Part shown: in pieces, positions 1-7,997 of the stretch
Position numbering within the stretch: position 1 is the stretch's first letter
How the letters are laid out: every line of letters starts with the position of its first letter
Program-made: the position numbers and the translations under genes
The notes under the pieces: generated by a model
What the model saw: the letters and a program-made list of their open reading frames with translations, nothing else
Told to the model about the DNA's origin: nothing
The model's database searches: none
Origin: Alphaproteobacteria bacterium
GTDB taxonomy: Bacteria > Pseudomonadota > Alphaproteobacteria > JABAAW01
NCBI GenBank assembly: GCA_014237925.1
Contig: JABACB010000008.1
Coordinates: 1 to 52,938 of the forward strand
Direction of reading: 5' to 3'
DNA: 52,938 nucleotides

Positions 1-1788
1 CAGGAATTGATAAGTGTCCGCACCCGCGCCGCCCCCTAAGATGTCGTTACCCGCACCTCCCTCCAAAATGTCGTCGCCCGCGCCGCCCCCTAAGGTGTCG
101 TCACCCACGCCGCCCCTCAGCCGATTCGCTTCCCCATCGCCGATCAAAGTGTCTGCGCCTTGCCCCCCCGTCGCATCGACAACGCCCGTTGCCAAAAACT
201 CATAAGCACCCGGCTCCTCGCTCTTCTCTTGGCGAACAACCTCGACATCCGCGCCTTGACGATAGACAATACCCGCAACCTCGTCAAAAACGCCAATGCC
301 GCTGAAAAAGCTGAACCTCACATTCACGCTAGAACCCGCAAAGGACAACTCCCCCGCCCCAAGCTCATCCACAGGAGGAGCAGGAACAACAGGAGGAGCA
401 GGAACAACAGGAGGAGCAGGAACAATAGGAGGAGCAGGAGCAACATCGACAATCTCCTCGACATCGACAACATCGTCAGCCCCCAAGTTCTCCTCCGAGC
501 TCTCCTCCGAGTTTTCCCCTTCCGCGTCTACCCCCGCCACAGCTTCCCGTTCCCCCTTGTCGAGAAACGACCTCTCTTCCTCTTCCGCAACAGGCGCAAC
601 GATATACACTTCCCCGCCATCAGACAACAACGCCACCTCTTCCGTCTCGCCAGCTTCGTTACCCGTCTCGCCGTCAGAGACATCGTTGTCTCCGCCCCCC
701 TCGTCCTCCAAGGGCTCGCCCGCCTCTAGCGCGCGCAACTGCTGCTCGCTGCCGTCCAAAAAGTCGTAGGTCTCCAAAACCTCTGCGACCGAAGCAATCT
801 TCGTCGTCGTCTGGGAAATTCCGTCGTCGCCAGAGACGATACGCAGAGTCTCGAACGATGCGTCCAACACCGCCACCTCTCGATCATCCTGCAACAAGGC
901 AATCCTGCCCTCCAACACCGTAACGGAAAGTCCGTCCTCCCTTACCTCGCCCAATATCGTCGTTCCGCGAATCCCGATCACCCCCTGCGGCGTCTGCAAC
1001 CTCACAGAAGCAGGGCTCGCTCCCGCGATCAACCCGCTTGCATACGAAAACGCACCTGCGATGATCGAGAGGACTTGAATGCCGCTCGAGCTCACCTCGT
1101 CGTACAGGTATTGATCGATCGCAAGACGCGCATCCTCGCCCAAGCGAAACTCCATCTTGTCGGTAAAACGCATGAACACCTCCGCACCCTCGCCCGTGCT
1201 GACGATGTCCCCCTCCAAGACCATATCCCCCGCCTTCAAGCGCATCACCAGCCCGTCGCGCACCACCTGCACCAGCCCCTCTGCCGAGACGATCTCGCCG
1301 ATCGCCTGCATCCCTCCATCGTTCGCGCCGAACTTCCCTTGTATCTGTTCTTGCAGCCATCCCAGCGCATATTTTTGGGCAAACTCTCCCTGCTCCAAGA
1401 AGGAAGCCACCAGCGCGGGCGACAGCTGTCCACCTGCGCCCATCGTCAGTGTCGGAGGGGGAGAAGCTGTGAAATATCCTTCTACGACAATTTGTTGTAC
1501 GCCCTCCCCTGTTCCTACCTTGAGGACAAGGTCGTCGCCCTCGCGCACGAAGCGTAGCTCTCCGCGCGCAAACGAAAACTCAGGCAGAGGCAAAACAACG
1601 ATACCCTCTGTTGCGTCGCCTCGTTCCTTGCCTTGCAAAACGGCATCCGCAACAGAGAGGACATGCCTTTCCAGCGAGGAATCGCCGGAGGCATGACCAA
1701 AAGAGCCGCCAGAAAGACCTTCCGCTGCTTGCCTTCCTTGCTCGCCTGTAGTAGCGGAAAAACCTGCTTCTTGCGTTTGCTCGCCCAT
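1..1788 (-). CDS. FecR-domain / RTX-repeat protein, copy 1 (3' end beyond window)
   Basis: The open frame runs 596 codons from ATG at 1788 to the window edge without a stop, so the C-terminus is missing. An in-frame GTG at 1812, preceded by AGGAG, is a good alternative start because the SD of the ATG lies directly against it. In order the protein has a polar N-terminus, a segment ending in a VEGYF motif, a FecR-like domain (residues ~145-310) with the motif GIRGTTILG, an acidic linker with PAPPVV repeats, and glycine/aspartate RTX nonapeptides (GGAGDDTL type) near the cut. It closely resembles the complete copy at 2133-4043. RTX repeats bind calcium in type I-secreted proteins; secretion and an adhesin or surface role are inferred. 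No T1SS exporter genes lie in the window. Confidence 0.85.
   Translation of the reverse strand, partial: MGEQTQEAGFSATTGEQGRQAAEGLSGGSFGHASGDSSLERHVLSVADAVLQGKERGDATEGIVVLPLPEFSFARGELRFVREGDDLVLKVGTGEGVQQIVVEGYFTASPPPTLTMGAGGQLSPALVASFLEQGEFAQKYALGWLQEQIQGKFGANDGGMQAIGEIVSAEGLVQVVRDGLVMRLKAGDMVLEGDIVSTGEGAEVFMRFTDKMEFRLGEDARLAIDQYLYDEVSSSGIQVLSIIAGAFSYASGLIAGASPASVRLQTPQGVIGIRGTTILGEVREDGLSVTVLEGRIALLQDDREVAVLDASFETLRIVSGDDGISQTTTKIASVAEVLETYDFLDGSEQQLRALEAGEPLEDEGGGDNDVSDGETGNEAGETEEVALLSDGGEVYIVAPVAEEEERSFLDKGEREAVAGVDAEGENSEESSEENLGADDVVDVEEIVDVAPAPPIVPAPPVVPAPPVVPAPPVDELGAGELSFAGSSVNVRFSFFSGIGVFDEVAGIVYRQGADVEVVRQEKSEEPGAYEFLATGVVDATGGQGADTLIGDGEANRLRGGVGDDTLGGGAGDDILEGGAGNDILGGGAGADTYQFL
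371..444 (-). repeat. 18-bp tandem repeat encoding PAPPVV units
   Basis: About four copies of an 18-bp unit (ggaggagcaggaacaaca on the plus strand) lie in the linker of the copy-1 FecR/RTX gene. They encode Pro-Ala-Pro-Pro-Val-Val/Ile repeats. The linker of the neighbouring paralogue lacks this array, so the array expanded or was lost after the duplication. Confidence 0.85.
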
Positions 1789-1898
1789 CTCCTTGCTCTT
1801 TTCTCTACTCACTTCTCCACCTCTCCTGTTTAAAGGCTTTTTAGGAAGTCTGCCAAGAGCCCCTGCCTGAGCAGAAGAACTCCCTTTGACTTGTTTGC

Positions 1899-2036
1899 CT
1901 CCCTCTCACGCTCCCTCACTCCCTCACTCCCTCTTCCCTCTTCCCTCTCGCTCCCTCGCTTCCCTCTCACGCTCCCTCTTCCCTCACTCCCTCTTCTCTC
2001 TCGCTCCCGTTTCCCTCACGCTCCCTCGCTTCCTCC
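1899..2036 (-). repeat. Purine-rich degenerate repeat in the leader of FecR/RTX copy 1
   Basis: On the minus strand this is a run of GAGGGAAGCGAG, GAGGGAGTGAG and GGGAGCGTGAG-like units. It lies between the promoter at 2055-2083 and the start codon, so it would form most of a leader of about 250 nt. A similar but shorter array lies in the same place upstream of the paralogue (4131-4201). A conserved block follows both arrays, containing ACAAGTCAAAGGGAG. The rest of the spacer 1789-2132 holds no gene. Confidence 0.75.
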
Positions 2037-2054
2037 AAACGAATCGTTGAAAGT

Positions 2055-2083
2055 AGAGTAGGAAGAAAAGAAGAAAAAGTCAA
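2055..2083 (-). promoter_or_regulatory. Predicted sigma-70-type promoter of FecR/RTX copy 1
   Basis: Read on the minus strand, TTGACT (2083-2078) is followed by a 17-nt spacer and TACTCT (2060-2055). The paralogue upstream has the same architecture, TTGACT-17-TATCTT, in a homologous position. Conservation of both boxes and the exact spacing supports a functional promoter. Confidence 0.6.
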
Positions 2084-2132
2084 CCATATTTTTTTGGCAG
2101 AGGCAGAGCATCAGAACTCGGTCAAGTCAGGC

Positions 2133-4043
2133 TCAAGTCAGAGTATGCCAAAAGTCATTCGTCACGGGAGTATGGCTACCCTGAACACCGAATTCTATGT
2201 TGATGGTGAACGCAGCAAGTCCCGTTCCTGTGGAGGTGTCGGTATCGTAGGCGTTGAGGATCGTTATTTGGTCGGTGATGCCATCGGTGCTGTCTTTGTC
2301 GATGGTGATGACAAGGTTATCGCCGTCTCTCTGGAAGTTGTTAGAGGCGGTGAAATCCGCGGCTATGTAAGCATTACCCTCGAATTGCAGGATCATGGTA
2401 TCCCCTGCAACATCGGTGATGGTGTCCGTGGCATCGCCCGAGCGAAAGTCGTAGGTGTCTGCGCCCGCGCCGCCATCCAAGATGTCGTTGCCCGCACCGC
2501 CATCCAAGATGTCGTCGCCCGCGCCACCTCCCAAGGTATCGTCTCCCGCGCCGCCCAAAAGGCGATTTTCCCTCGCATTACCCGCGAAAATGTCGCCGCC
2601 GTCCCCCCCCGTCAGGTCGCTAACACCCGCTACTATGAAATCGCCGCTCTCCTGGCGAACAACCTCAACATTCGCGCCTTGGCGAAAGACAAGTCCTGCA
2701 ACATCCCTAAAGGCAACAGTGCCAATGTCAGCGATGTCGAGATTCACCGCAATGCTAGAGCCGGCAAACGACAACTCACTCGCTGCAAGCGGAGTGTCCG
2801 AAGAAACAAAAACAGACTGCGGAGCAACAAGCGGTTCATCCTCCCTTTCGACCTCGTCAGCCTCTGTGTTTTCTTCCTTTTCCTCCTTTTTTGAAGCGGG
2901 AGGTGCGCTCACCTCTTCCTCTGCAACCGGCGCGGTGATGTAGATCTGTTCGTTGTTGCCGGGTAGCAACTTTGCCTCTGTCAACGACTTTTGCAGTTGC
3001 GGCTCGCTGCCATCCAAAAAGCTGTAAGTCTCCAACATCTCTTCGATCGAGATAATACCCGTTGTAACCTTCGACACCCCGTCTCTAGAGACGACACGCA
3101 ACATTTCGAAGCGTTCGTCTTGAGAAACCACCTCCAGCGCAACTATCTCTTGATCGTCTTGCGACAAGGCAATTCCGCCCTGCAACAGCGTCACATAAAG
3201 GTAATTGTCCCCAACATCGCCTAAAATTGTCGCACCTTGAATCCCTATCGCTCCCTGCGGCGTCTGCAACCTCGCGGAAGTGGAGCTCGCTCCTGCGATC
3301 AAACCGCTCGCATACGAAAACGCACCCTCGCTGATCGAAAGAACCTGAAGATCGCTAGAACTCACCTCGTCGTACGAATATTGGTCGATTGTAAGACGCG
3401 CATCCTCTCCCAGGCGAAGCTCCGTCTTGTCGGTAAAGCGCATGAACACCTCTGCGCCCTCGCCCGTACTGACGATATCCCCCTTCCAAATCATGTCTCC
3501 CGCTTTCAAGCGCATCACCATCCCGTCGCGCACCACCTGCACCAGCCCTTCTGCCGAGACGATCTCGCCGATCGCCTGCATCTCCTCTTTGCTCTCCGCC
3601 TCCTTCGCGCCGGCCTCCTTTGCGATCCATTCCGCCCCCGCCGCGTGCTTTTCGACAAAGTTTCCCCCTTGCTCCAAGAGGGAGACGACCTGCGCAGGCG
3701 ACAGCTGGCTGCCTGATTCCATCGTCAGTATCGGAGGAGGAAAAGCTGCGAAATATCCCTCTACGACAACTTGCACGCCACCCCCTGTTTCTGCCTTGAG
3801 GATAAGGTCGTTGCCTTCGCGCACGAAACGCAACCCCCTGTGCGCGAACGGCATCTCAGGCAGAGGCAGAACAACGACACCCTCTGCCACCTCGCCTTGC
3901 AAAACGGCATCCGCAACAGAGAGGACACGCCTTTCCAGCGAAGAATCGCCGGAGGAAGCGTCGAAAGAGCCGCCGCCAGAAAGGCCTTCCGACGCTTGCC
4001 TTCCTTGCTCGCCCATAGCAGTGGAAAAATCTGTCTCTTGCAT
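2133..4043 (-). CDS. FecR-domain / RTX-repeat protein, copy 2 (complete)
   Basis: This 636-aa acidic protein has no classical N-terminal signal peptide. Its layout is a polar N-terminus (1-45), a conserved segment ending in VVVEGYF (~60-115), a FecR-like domain (~155-315; [16 protein letters not shown], then GIQGATILG), an acidic Glu-rich linker (~375-410), RTX repeats of [17 protein letters not shown] type (~480-525), and a C-terminal beta-rich tail like that of type I-secreted RTX proteins. ATG at 4043 is the first possible start, because an in-frame TAA lies 18 nt upstream; AAGGAG lies 11 nt before it. The family resembles FecR-plus-hemolysin-repeat proteins of Rhodospirillales-like bacteria (from memory). 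Secretion by a T1SS and a role at the cell surface are inference. It stands first in a tandem pair with the copy at 1-1788. Confidence 0.88.
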   Translation of the reverse strand: MQETDFSTAMGEQGRQASEGLSGGGSFDASSGDSSLERRVLSVADAVLQGEVAEGVVVLPLPEMPFAHRGLRFVREGNDLILKAETGGGVQVVVEGYFAAFPPPILTMESGSQLSPAQVVSLLEQGGNFVEKHAAGAEWIAKEAGAKEAESKEEMQAIGEIVSAEGLVQVVRDGMVMRLKAGDMIWKGDIVSTGEGAEVFMRFTDKTELRLGEDARLTIDQYSYDEVSSSDLQVLSISEGAFSYASGLIAGASSTSARLQTPQGAIGIQGATILGDVGDNYLYVTLLQGGIALSQDDQEIVALEVVSQDERFEMLRVVSRDGVSKVTTGIISIEEMLETYSFLDGSEPQLQKSLTEAKLLPGNNEQIYITAPVAEEEVSAPPASKKEEKEENTEADEVEREDEPLVAPQSVFVSSDTPLAASELSFAGSSIAVNLDIADIGTVAFRDVAGLVFRQGANVEVVRQESGDFIVAGVSDLTGGDGGDIFAGNARENRLLGGAGDDTLGGGAGDDILDGGAGNDILDGGAGADTYDFRSGDATDTITDVAGDTMILQFEGNAYIAADFTASNNFQRDGDNLVITIDKDSTDGITDQITILNAYDTDTSTGTGLAAFTINIEFGVQGSHTPVTNDFWHTLT

Positions 4044-4130
4044 CTCCTTCAGCTCTCCTTAATCTAAATTCCTTCTCCGCCTATCAGCAACCCTTGCTTT
4101 GGGCAGAATATCTCCCTTTGACTTGTCTGC

Positions 4131-4201
4131 TTCCCTCTCGCTTCCTCGCTTCCCTCTCGCTTCCTCGCTTCCCTCTCGCTTCCCTCCCGCTTCCTCGCTT
4201 T
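4131..4201 (-). repeat. Purine-rich tandem repeat in the leader of FecR/RTX copy 2
   Basis: On the minus strand, units GAGGGAAGCGAGGAAGC repeat about four times between the promoter (4231-4259) and the ATG at 4043. The array matches the one at 1899-2036 in position and composition. It could influence mRNA stability or initiation, but that is inference. Confidence 0.75.
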
Positions 4202-4230
4202 TGGCATCCGTCAAAGGAATCATTAAAAGA

Positions 4231-4259
4231 AAGATATAAAGGAAGAAAGCAAAAGTCAA
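4231..4259 (-). promoter_or_regulatory. Predicted sigma-70-type promoter of FecR/RTX copy 2
   Basis: On the minus strand, TTGACT (4259-4254), 17 nt, then TATCTT (4236-4231). The surrounding sequence (ATGGTTGACTTTT followed by a CTT-rich spacer) also occurs at the copy-1 promoter, so the promoter was duplicated together with the gene. Confidence 0.6.
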
Positions 4260-4288
4260 CCATGCTTTTTGGGCTTGAACTCGCATGA

Positions 4289-4305
4289 GCGCACTTTCGG
4301 TGCGC
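4289..4305. repeat. Small GC hairpin (REP-like)
   Basis: GCGCAC-TTTCG-GTGCGC forms a 6-bp perfect stem with a 5-nt loop, followed by CTTTCGCAAACTTGCA. A similar arrangement, GAGCGC then a GTTTC hairpin then CAACAACCTTGCA, occurs on the minus strand at 27560-27594. It lies in the gene-free stretch 4260-4508 between the cupin gene end and the FecR/RTX promoter. Confidence 0.4.
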
Positions 4306-4363
4306 TTTCGCAAACTTGCACCCTAAATCCGAAAGCGTCGACCTTGCTTGACGCATACGGGTC

Positions 4364-4428
4364 AGCACGAAGCTCGTCCCCGATGAAGCTCGTCTCCGAT
4401 GAGCTTCGTCCCCGACGAGCTTCGTGCT
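4364..4428. terminator. Large nested palindrome downstream of the cupin gene
   Basis: An outer 15-bp perfect inverted repeat (AGCACGAAGCTCGTC at 4364-4378 with its complement at 4414-4428) encloses a second arm pair of the same family. The inner pair, GATGAAGCTCGTC and GATGAGCTTCGTC, pairs fully if two G-U wobbles are allowed. A symmetrical CCC/CCC bulge separates outer and inner stems and the loop is TCC. There is no following T-run, so a classical intrinsic terminator is not assured. The position after the creatinase-cupin operon fits a transcription end or processing element. Confidence 0.5.
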
Positions 4429-4508
4429 CGCTGTCTATAGCGACGACCGCCCCCTCCGTGCGCGCACGACAAGCCGTTCGTTATTCGATGAGGACATTGT
4501 TTTTAAGG

Positions 4509-4892
4509 CTACGCGCGCTCGCCCCCTTGTGCGCCGTAGAACAACACCCACACTTTGAGGTTTTTGAAATTGACGAAACGATGCGCCTTGCCAGCGGGAA
4601 CGAACAAGAAGTCGCGCTCCTGAAACGGAATGGGAGCGGGCAGCCCCTCGACCCAAAATTCTCCGCTGCCTTCCGCCACAATGTAGATCTCGTCTTGAGC
4701 GTGCGGCTGTTGAGGATCGGGGTCGGGAGGAGCGTACAGCTCCACCCGAAGCGTGCCGCGACGGAACAAGTCTATAAAGAACTCACCCTTAAAAGACTCG
4801 TCCTTCGAAGCACTCGAAAGACGAGAAAGCGCCTCCGAAAAACTAATATGGAAAGGAGCGTGAAAATCCGACACGGCAGTTTTTCTTCTCAT
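4509..4892 (-). CDS. Small cupin-domain protein
   Basis: This 127-aa protein is a single conserved beta-barrel cupin. Visible motifs are PHAQDEIYIVAEGSGEF (cupin motif 1 with His and Glu metal ligands) and DFLFVPAGKAHRFVNF (motif 2 with its His). There is no signal peptide, so it is probably cytoplasmic. Its ATG overlaps the stop of the creatinase gene by 4 nt (ATGA), so the two are probably translated together and act in the same pathway. The substrate cannot be read from the sequence; a dioxygenase, isomerase or sensor role are all possible. Confidence 0.8.
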   Translation of the reverse strand: MRRKTAVSDFHAPFHISFSEALSRLSSASKDESFKGEFFIDLFRRGTLRVELYAPPDPDPQQPHAQDEIYIVAEGSGEFWVEGLPAPIPFQERDFLFVPAGKAHRFVNFKNLKVWVLFYGAQGGERA

Positions 4893-6157
4893 CCCCCGAC
4901 GATGTTGTGCTCGGGTCCGAAGGGAAACTTCGTAATGTTCTCCGCCGAATTCTCGCCGACGATCAAGATGTCATGCTCTCTGTAACCCCCTGCGCCCTCC
5001 TCCCCTTCGGGCAGCATCACCATTGGCTCCATCGAAATCACCATTCCGGGTTGCAACACCGTATCGACATCCTCGCGCAACTCTACGCCCGCCTCACGCC
5101 CGTAGTAATGAGACAAGACCCCGAACGAATGACCGTAGCCGAAAGAACGATACTTCAACAAATCCCACGCTCGATACATCTCGTTCAACTCCTCGGCGAT
5201 GTCGCAGCAACGCGCGCCGGGTTGGATCAGCTCCAGCCCTCGACGGTGGACGGCGCAATTTTTCTCCCAAATGTCCAAGCTGCGCTCGCTCGCATGCTTG
5301 CAAAACAGCGTGCGCTCCAATGCCATGTAGTAGCCGAAGATCATCGGAAAACAATTCAACACCATGATGTCTCCCGCCTCGACCGCACGATTGGTGGAGG
5401 GATTGTGCGCACCGTCGCTGTTGATCCCCGATTGGAGCCAAGTCCAAGTGTCCATCAACTCGACGAAGGGAAACGCGCCTGCGATCTCGCGCACCATCGC
5501 GTCTGTCGCGGCAAGCGCAACTTCATGCTCGCGCACCCCCGCTTTGATCGCTGCCACGCCTGCCGCCCCTCCGACATCGCAAATTCGAGCGCCTTCACGA
5601 ATGATCTTATGCTCTTCTGCCGACTTGACTGTGCGCATCCACATCGAGGGCTGTCCGACGTCGACGAATTCGACGCCGGGAAACGCTTCTTCCAGCTGAC
5701 GGCGATAGTCCAAGCTCACATGGTCGAACTCGATGCCTAAAGTTTTTATGTTCTTTGCCAAGCTCTTGACGGCGTAGAAGAAGTTGTCCCTGCGCCAATC
5801 GGTATAGGTGATGTTGTCGCCGAAGGTTCGGCGCCAGGGCTGTCCGCCGTCGACCCCTGCGGAGATCGAGGTTGCCTTCTGCGCATCGACGAAAAAGCCG
5901 TACTTGCGCCCGAAGGAACAGTACAGGAAGCCCGAATAGTAGTTGATACAATGGTACGAGGTGAACAGGCAGGCATCGACGGAGTTCGAAGCCATCCAGT
6001 CTCGGACGGCGTTCTGACGGCGTTCCATCTCGGTTGCGGAGAAGGGCGAGAAGCTTTTCTCTCCGTTGTGCCATCGGGTCGTGCGCATCATGTCTTGTGC
6101 GTCTCGGTTTTGCGTGTTTTCTTGCGCGTTTCGGTTTTGCGTATTTTCTTGGGACAT
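4889..6157 (-). CDS. Creatinase (creatine amidinohydrolase, EC 3.5.3.3)
   Basis: This 422-aa protein of the M24 pita-bread fold matches Pseudomonas creatinase along its length. Shared stretches include FTSYHCINYYSGFLYCSFGR, DGGQPWRRTFGDNI, ELMDTWTWLQSGIN, DGAHNP, GYGHSFGVLSHYYGREAG and a final AENITKFPFGPEHNI. His251 in DGAHNP corresponds to the catalytic His232 of P. putida creatinase. Creatinase hydrolyses creatine to sarcosine and urea in the cytoplasm. I chose ATG at 6157 because AAGGAGG lies 5-6 nt upstream; a longer frame exists. The first 20 residues contain a duplicated NTQNR(N/D)AQ unit absent from normal creatinases, made by a 27-bp DNA repeat. It heads an operon with the cupin gene and is divergent from the TRAP genes. 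Confidence 0.9.
   Translation of the reverse strand: MSQENTQNRNAQENTQNRDAQDMMRTTRWHNGEKSFSPFSATEMERRQNAVRDWMASNSVDACLFTSYHCINYYSGFLYCSFGRKYGFFVDAQKATSISAGVDGGQPWRRTFGDNITYTDWRRDNFFYAVKSLAKNIKTLGIEFDHVSLDYRRQLEEAFPGVEFVDVGQPSMWMRTVKSAEEHKIIREGARICDVGGAAGVAAIKAGVREHEVALAATDAMVREIAGAFPFVELMDTWTWLQSGINSDGAHNPSTNRAVEAGDIMVLNCFPMIFGYYMALERTLFCKHASERSLDIWEKNCAVHRRGLELIQPGARCCDIAEELNEMYRAWDLLKYRSFGYGHSFGVLSHYYGREAGVELREDVDTVLQPGMVISMEPMVMLPEGEEGAGGYREHDILIVGENSAENITKFPFGPEHNIVGG
6088..6152 (-). repeat. 27-bp direct repeat at the creatinase N-terminus
   Basis: Two near-identical 27-bp units (cgtctcggttttgcgtgttt type on the plus strand) encode the repeated AQENTQNR-like peptide just after the creatinase start. 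Confidence 0.75.
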
Positions 6158-6310
6158 CCTATCCTCCTTGGAGTTGCGTGGGGCAAGCGTAGCAAAGCAA
6201 GAAGAGCGAAGCAAGAATTGTTGACTTGCTTCCCCGCTTTGTGCGAGAGTGCGTTGCGGGAGTGCTTCGGAGCCTCGTTGTTCAATCTTGGAATCGATAA
6301 GGAGATATCC

Positions 6311-7327
6311 ATGTTCACACTAAGACGGCTGTTGACTACAGCCTTGTTTGCCACTCTGCCTCTGTTGCTTGCCGGTCAAGCGTTTGCGGAATCTGTTGTT
6401 TGGAATGTCTCGTTGTGGGGCAAGCGGCGCGCCTTCACCGAGCATGTCGAAAAGCTCAAGGAGCTCGTGGAGAAAAAGACGAACGGAGACTTCCGTCTCA
6501 ACATCTCGTACGGGGGTCTTTCGAAGAACAAAGAAAATTTGGACGGCATCTCGATCGGCGCTTTCGAAATGGCACAATTTTGTGCGGGATACCACCGCGA
6601 CAAGAACCCCAGCATTACGGTGCTGGAGCTGCCCTACCTTGGCGTGAGCTCGCTTGAACAGGAGCGGAAAATCAGCCAAAAGATCTACAAACACCCTGCC
6701 GTCAAGAAAGACCTTGCGCGCTGGAACGCAACGCTCCTGATGCCCTCGCCGTTGCCACAATACAACATTCTCGGCGTGGGCAAGGCTCCGACTTCGTTAG
6801 ACCAATTCGAAGGGCTCTCGGTGAGAGCGACCGGCGGCATCGGCAAAGCCATGAAAGCGCTGGGCGCCGTTCCGACTTCCATGTCGGCGACCGAAGTTCG
6901 ACAAGCCCTCGACAGCGGTGTCATCAAAGCCGTAGCGTTTGCTCCTCACGCGCACATGTCCTTCGGCACCGTCGAGACGGGGAAGTGGTGGACGACGAAC
7001 CTCAACCCGGGCACCCTCAATTGTCCCGTTGTCGTCAATACGGACGCGCTCGCCAAGATTTCCAAGAAACACCGCAAAGCCCTGCTCTCTTCGGTGAAGC
7101 CTGCGCTTGACCACTACATCGACCACTACAACAACAAGACACTCAAAGCCTGGGGTCCGAAGCTCGATGAGAAAGGGATACAGCGTATTACCTACGACAA
7201 AAAAGAGCTGGAAGCGCTGAAGGCGAAGGTTGCGCAACCCTCAGCTGATGCTTGGATCAAGCAAAACGCTGCCAAAGGACTTCCTGCTCAAGAGCTCTAC
7301 GACACTCTCGTCAAGGCGATCAAATAA
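6311..7327 (+). CDS. dctP: TRAP transporter substrate-binding protein, DctP family
   Basis: This 338-aa periplasmic binding protein starts at ATG 6311 with AAGGAG 6 nt upstream. A Sec signal peptide (hydrophobic core LLTTALFATLPLLLAGQAFA, cleavage after AFA) is followed by a DctP fold with VWNVSLWG, NGDFRLNISYGG and FEGLSVRATGG, whose Arg fits the conserved carboxylate-binding Arg of the family. It is first of a dctP-dctQ-dctM set and diverges from the creatinase operon across 153 bp. TRAP systems use an ion gradient to import small organic solutes, mostly carboxylates. Creatine or a related guanidino or methylamino acid is the substrate suggested by context, but this is inference. Confidence 0.88.
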   Translation: MFTLRRLLTTALFATLPLLLAGQAFAESVVWNVSLWGKRRAFTEHVEKLKELVEKKTNGDFRLNISYGGLSKNKENLDGISIGAFEMAQFCAGYHRDKNPSITVLELPYLGVSSLEQERKISQKIYKHPAVKKDLARWNATLLMPSPLPQYNILGVGKAPTSLDQFEGLSVRATGGIGKAMKALGAVPTSMSATEVRQALDSGVIKAVAFAPHAHMSFGTVETGKWWTTNLNPGTLNCPVVVNTDALAKISKKHRKALLSSVKPALDHYIDHYNNKTLKAWGPKLDEKGIQRITYDKKELEALKAKVAQPSADAWIKQNAAKGLPAQELYDTLVKAIK

Positions 7328-7366
7328 AACCATCCTCTCTAAAACCATCCTCTAAAACCATCCTTT
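7325..7366 (+). repeat. TAAAACCATCCTC tandem repeat
   Basis: Three copies of a 13-15-bp unit lie directly after the dctP stop, in the 73-bp spacer before dctQ. Confidence 0.8.
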
Positions 7367-7400
7367 TGGGGCGCGGTTGCGCGGGGGGAGGGTGTGGCTT

Positions 7401-7982
7401 GTGATTCTTCGTCGGTTTGATCGCCTCCTTCTCGTTCTGGAGCGAGCCCTCGCCTTAGTCAGCGGTTGTGCGGTCGCCTCGCTCGTGTTGCTGGCGGTCG
7501 TCTCGGTGGGGGGCAGGAAGCTGTTCAACGCCCCCCTGCCGGGCTATGTGGATTGGACCGAACAGGTCATGCCGCTGATCGCCTTCTTGGGGCTCTCTTA
7601 CGCGCAGCGCAACGACGGACATATCCGCATGGACATGCTCACGCGCAAGCTGCGAGGACGAATGTTGTGGACGCTGGAAGCTTTCACCACATCCGCCATG
7701 CTGTTGCTGACGCTGTTGCTGGTCTGGGGAACGGGTGCGCACTTCCTGCGTAGTCTCGATTTCGCGGCTCCCTTGTGGAGCCGCGACAGCTCGATCGATA
7801 TTGCACTCCCTCTGTGGCCTGCCAAGCTGCTTGTGCCGATTGCTTTCTCGGTGTTGGCGGTGCGCTTGGCTCTACAGCTCTGGGGGTTTGTGCATGCCTG
7901 CCTCTTCTGGCGAGACCCGAACGCGATTCCGATCGCAACCCCCATCGACGAGGACGACCAAGAAGCGGGCTTTGCTCACTGA
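7401..7982 (+). CDS. dctQ: TRAP transporter small permease, DctQ family
   Basis: This 193-aa membrane protein has four predicted helices (about residues 12-35, 47-65, 87-108 and 130-155) and the DctQ-type motif VDWTEQVMPLIAFLGLSYAQRNDGHIRMDM. I start it at GTG 7401 because GGGGAGG lies 9 nt upstream; the frame is open from a TTG at 7377. DctQ forms the membrane complex with DctM that receives ligand from DctP. Confidence 0.85.
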   Translation: MILRRFDRLLLVLERALALVSGCAVASLVLLAVVSVGGRKLFNAPLPGYVDWTEQVMPLIAFLGLSYAQRNDGHIRMDMLTRKLRGRMLWTLEAFTTSAMLLLTLLLVWGTGAHFLRSLDFAAPLWSRDSSIDIALPLWPAKLLVPIAFSVLAVRLALQLWGFVHACLFWRDPNAIPIATPIDEDDQEAGFAH

Positions 7983-7997
7983 CGCTGTCGGTTTCTG

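Noticed and set aside
160-769. Plus-strand frames across the first 800 bases
   Set aside because: They are antisense to the FecR/RTX gene, whose minus frame stays open to the window edge and shows conserved motifs.
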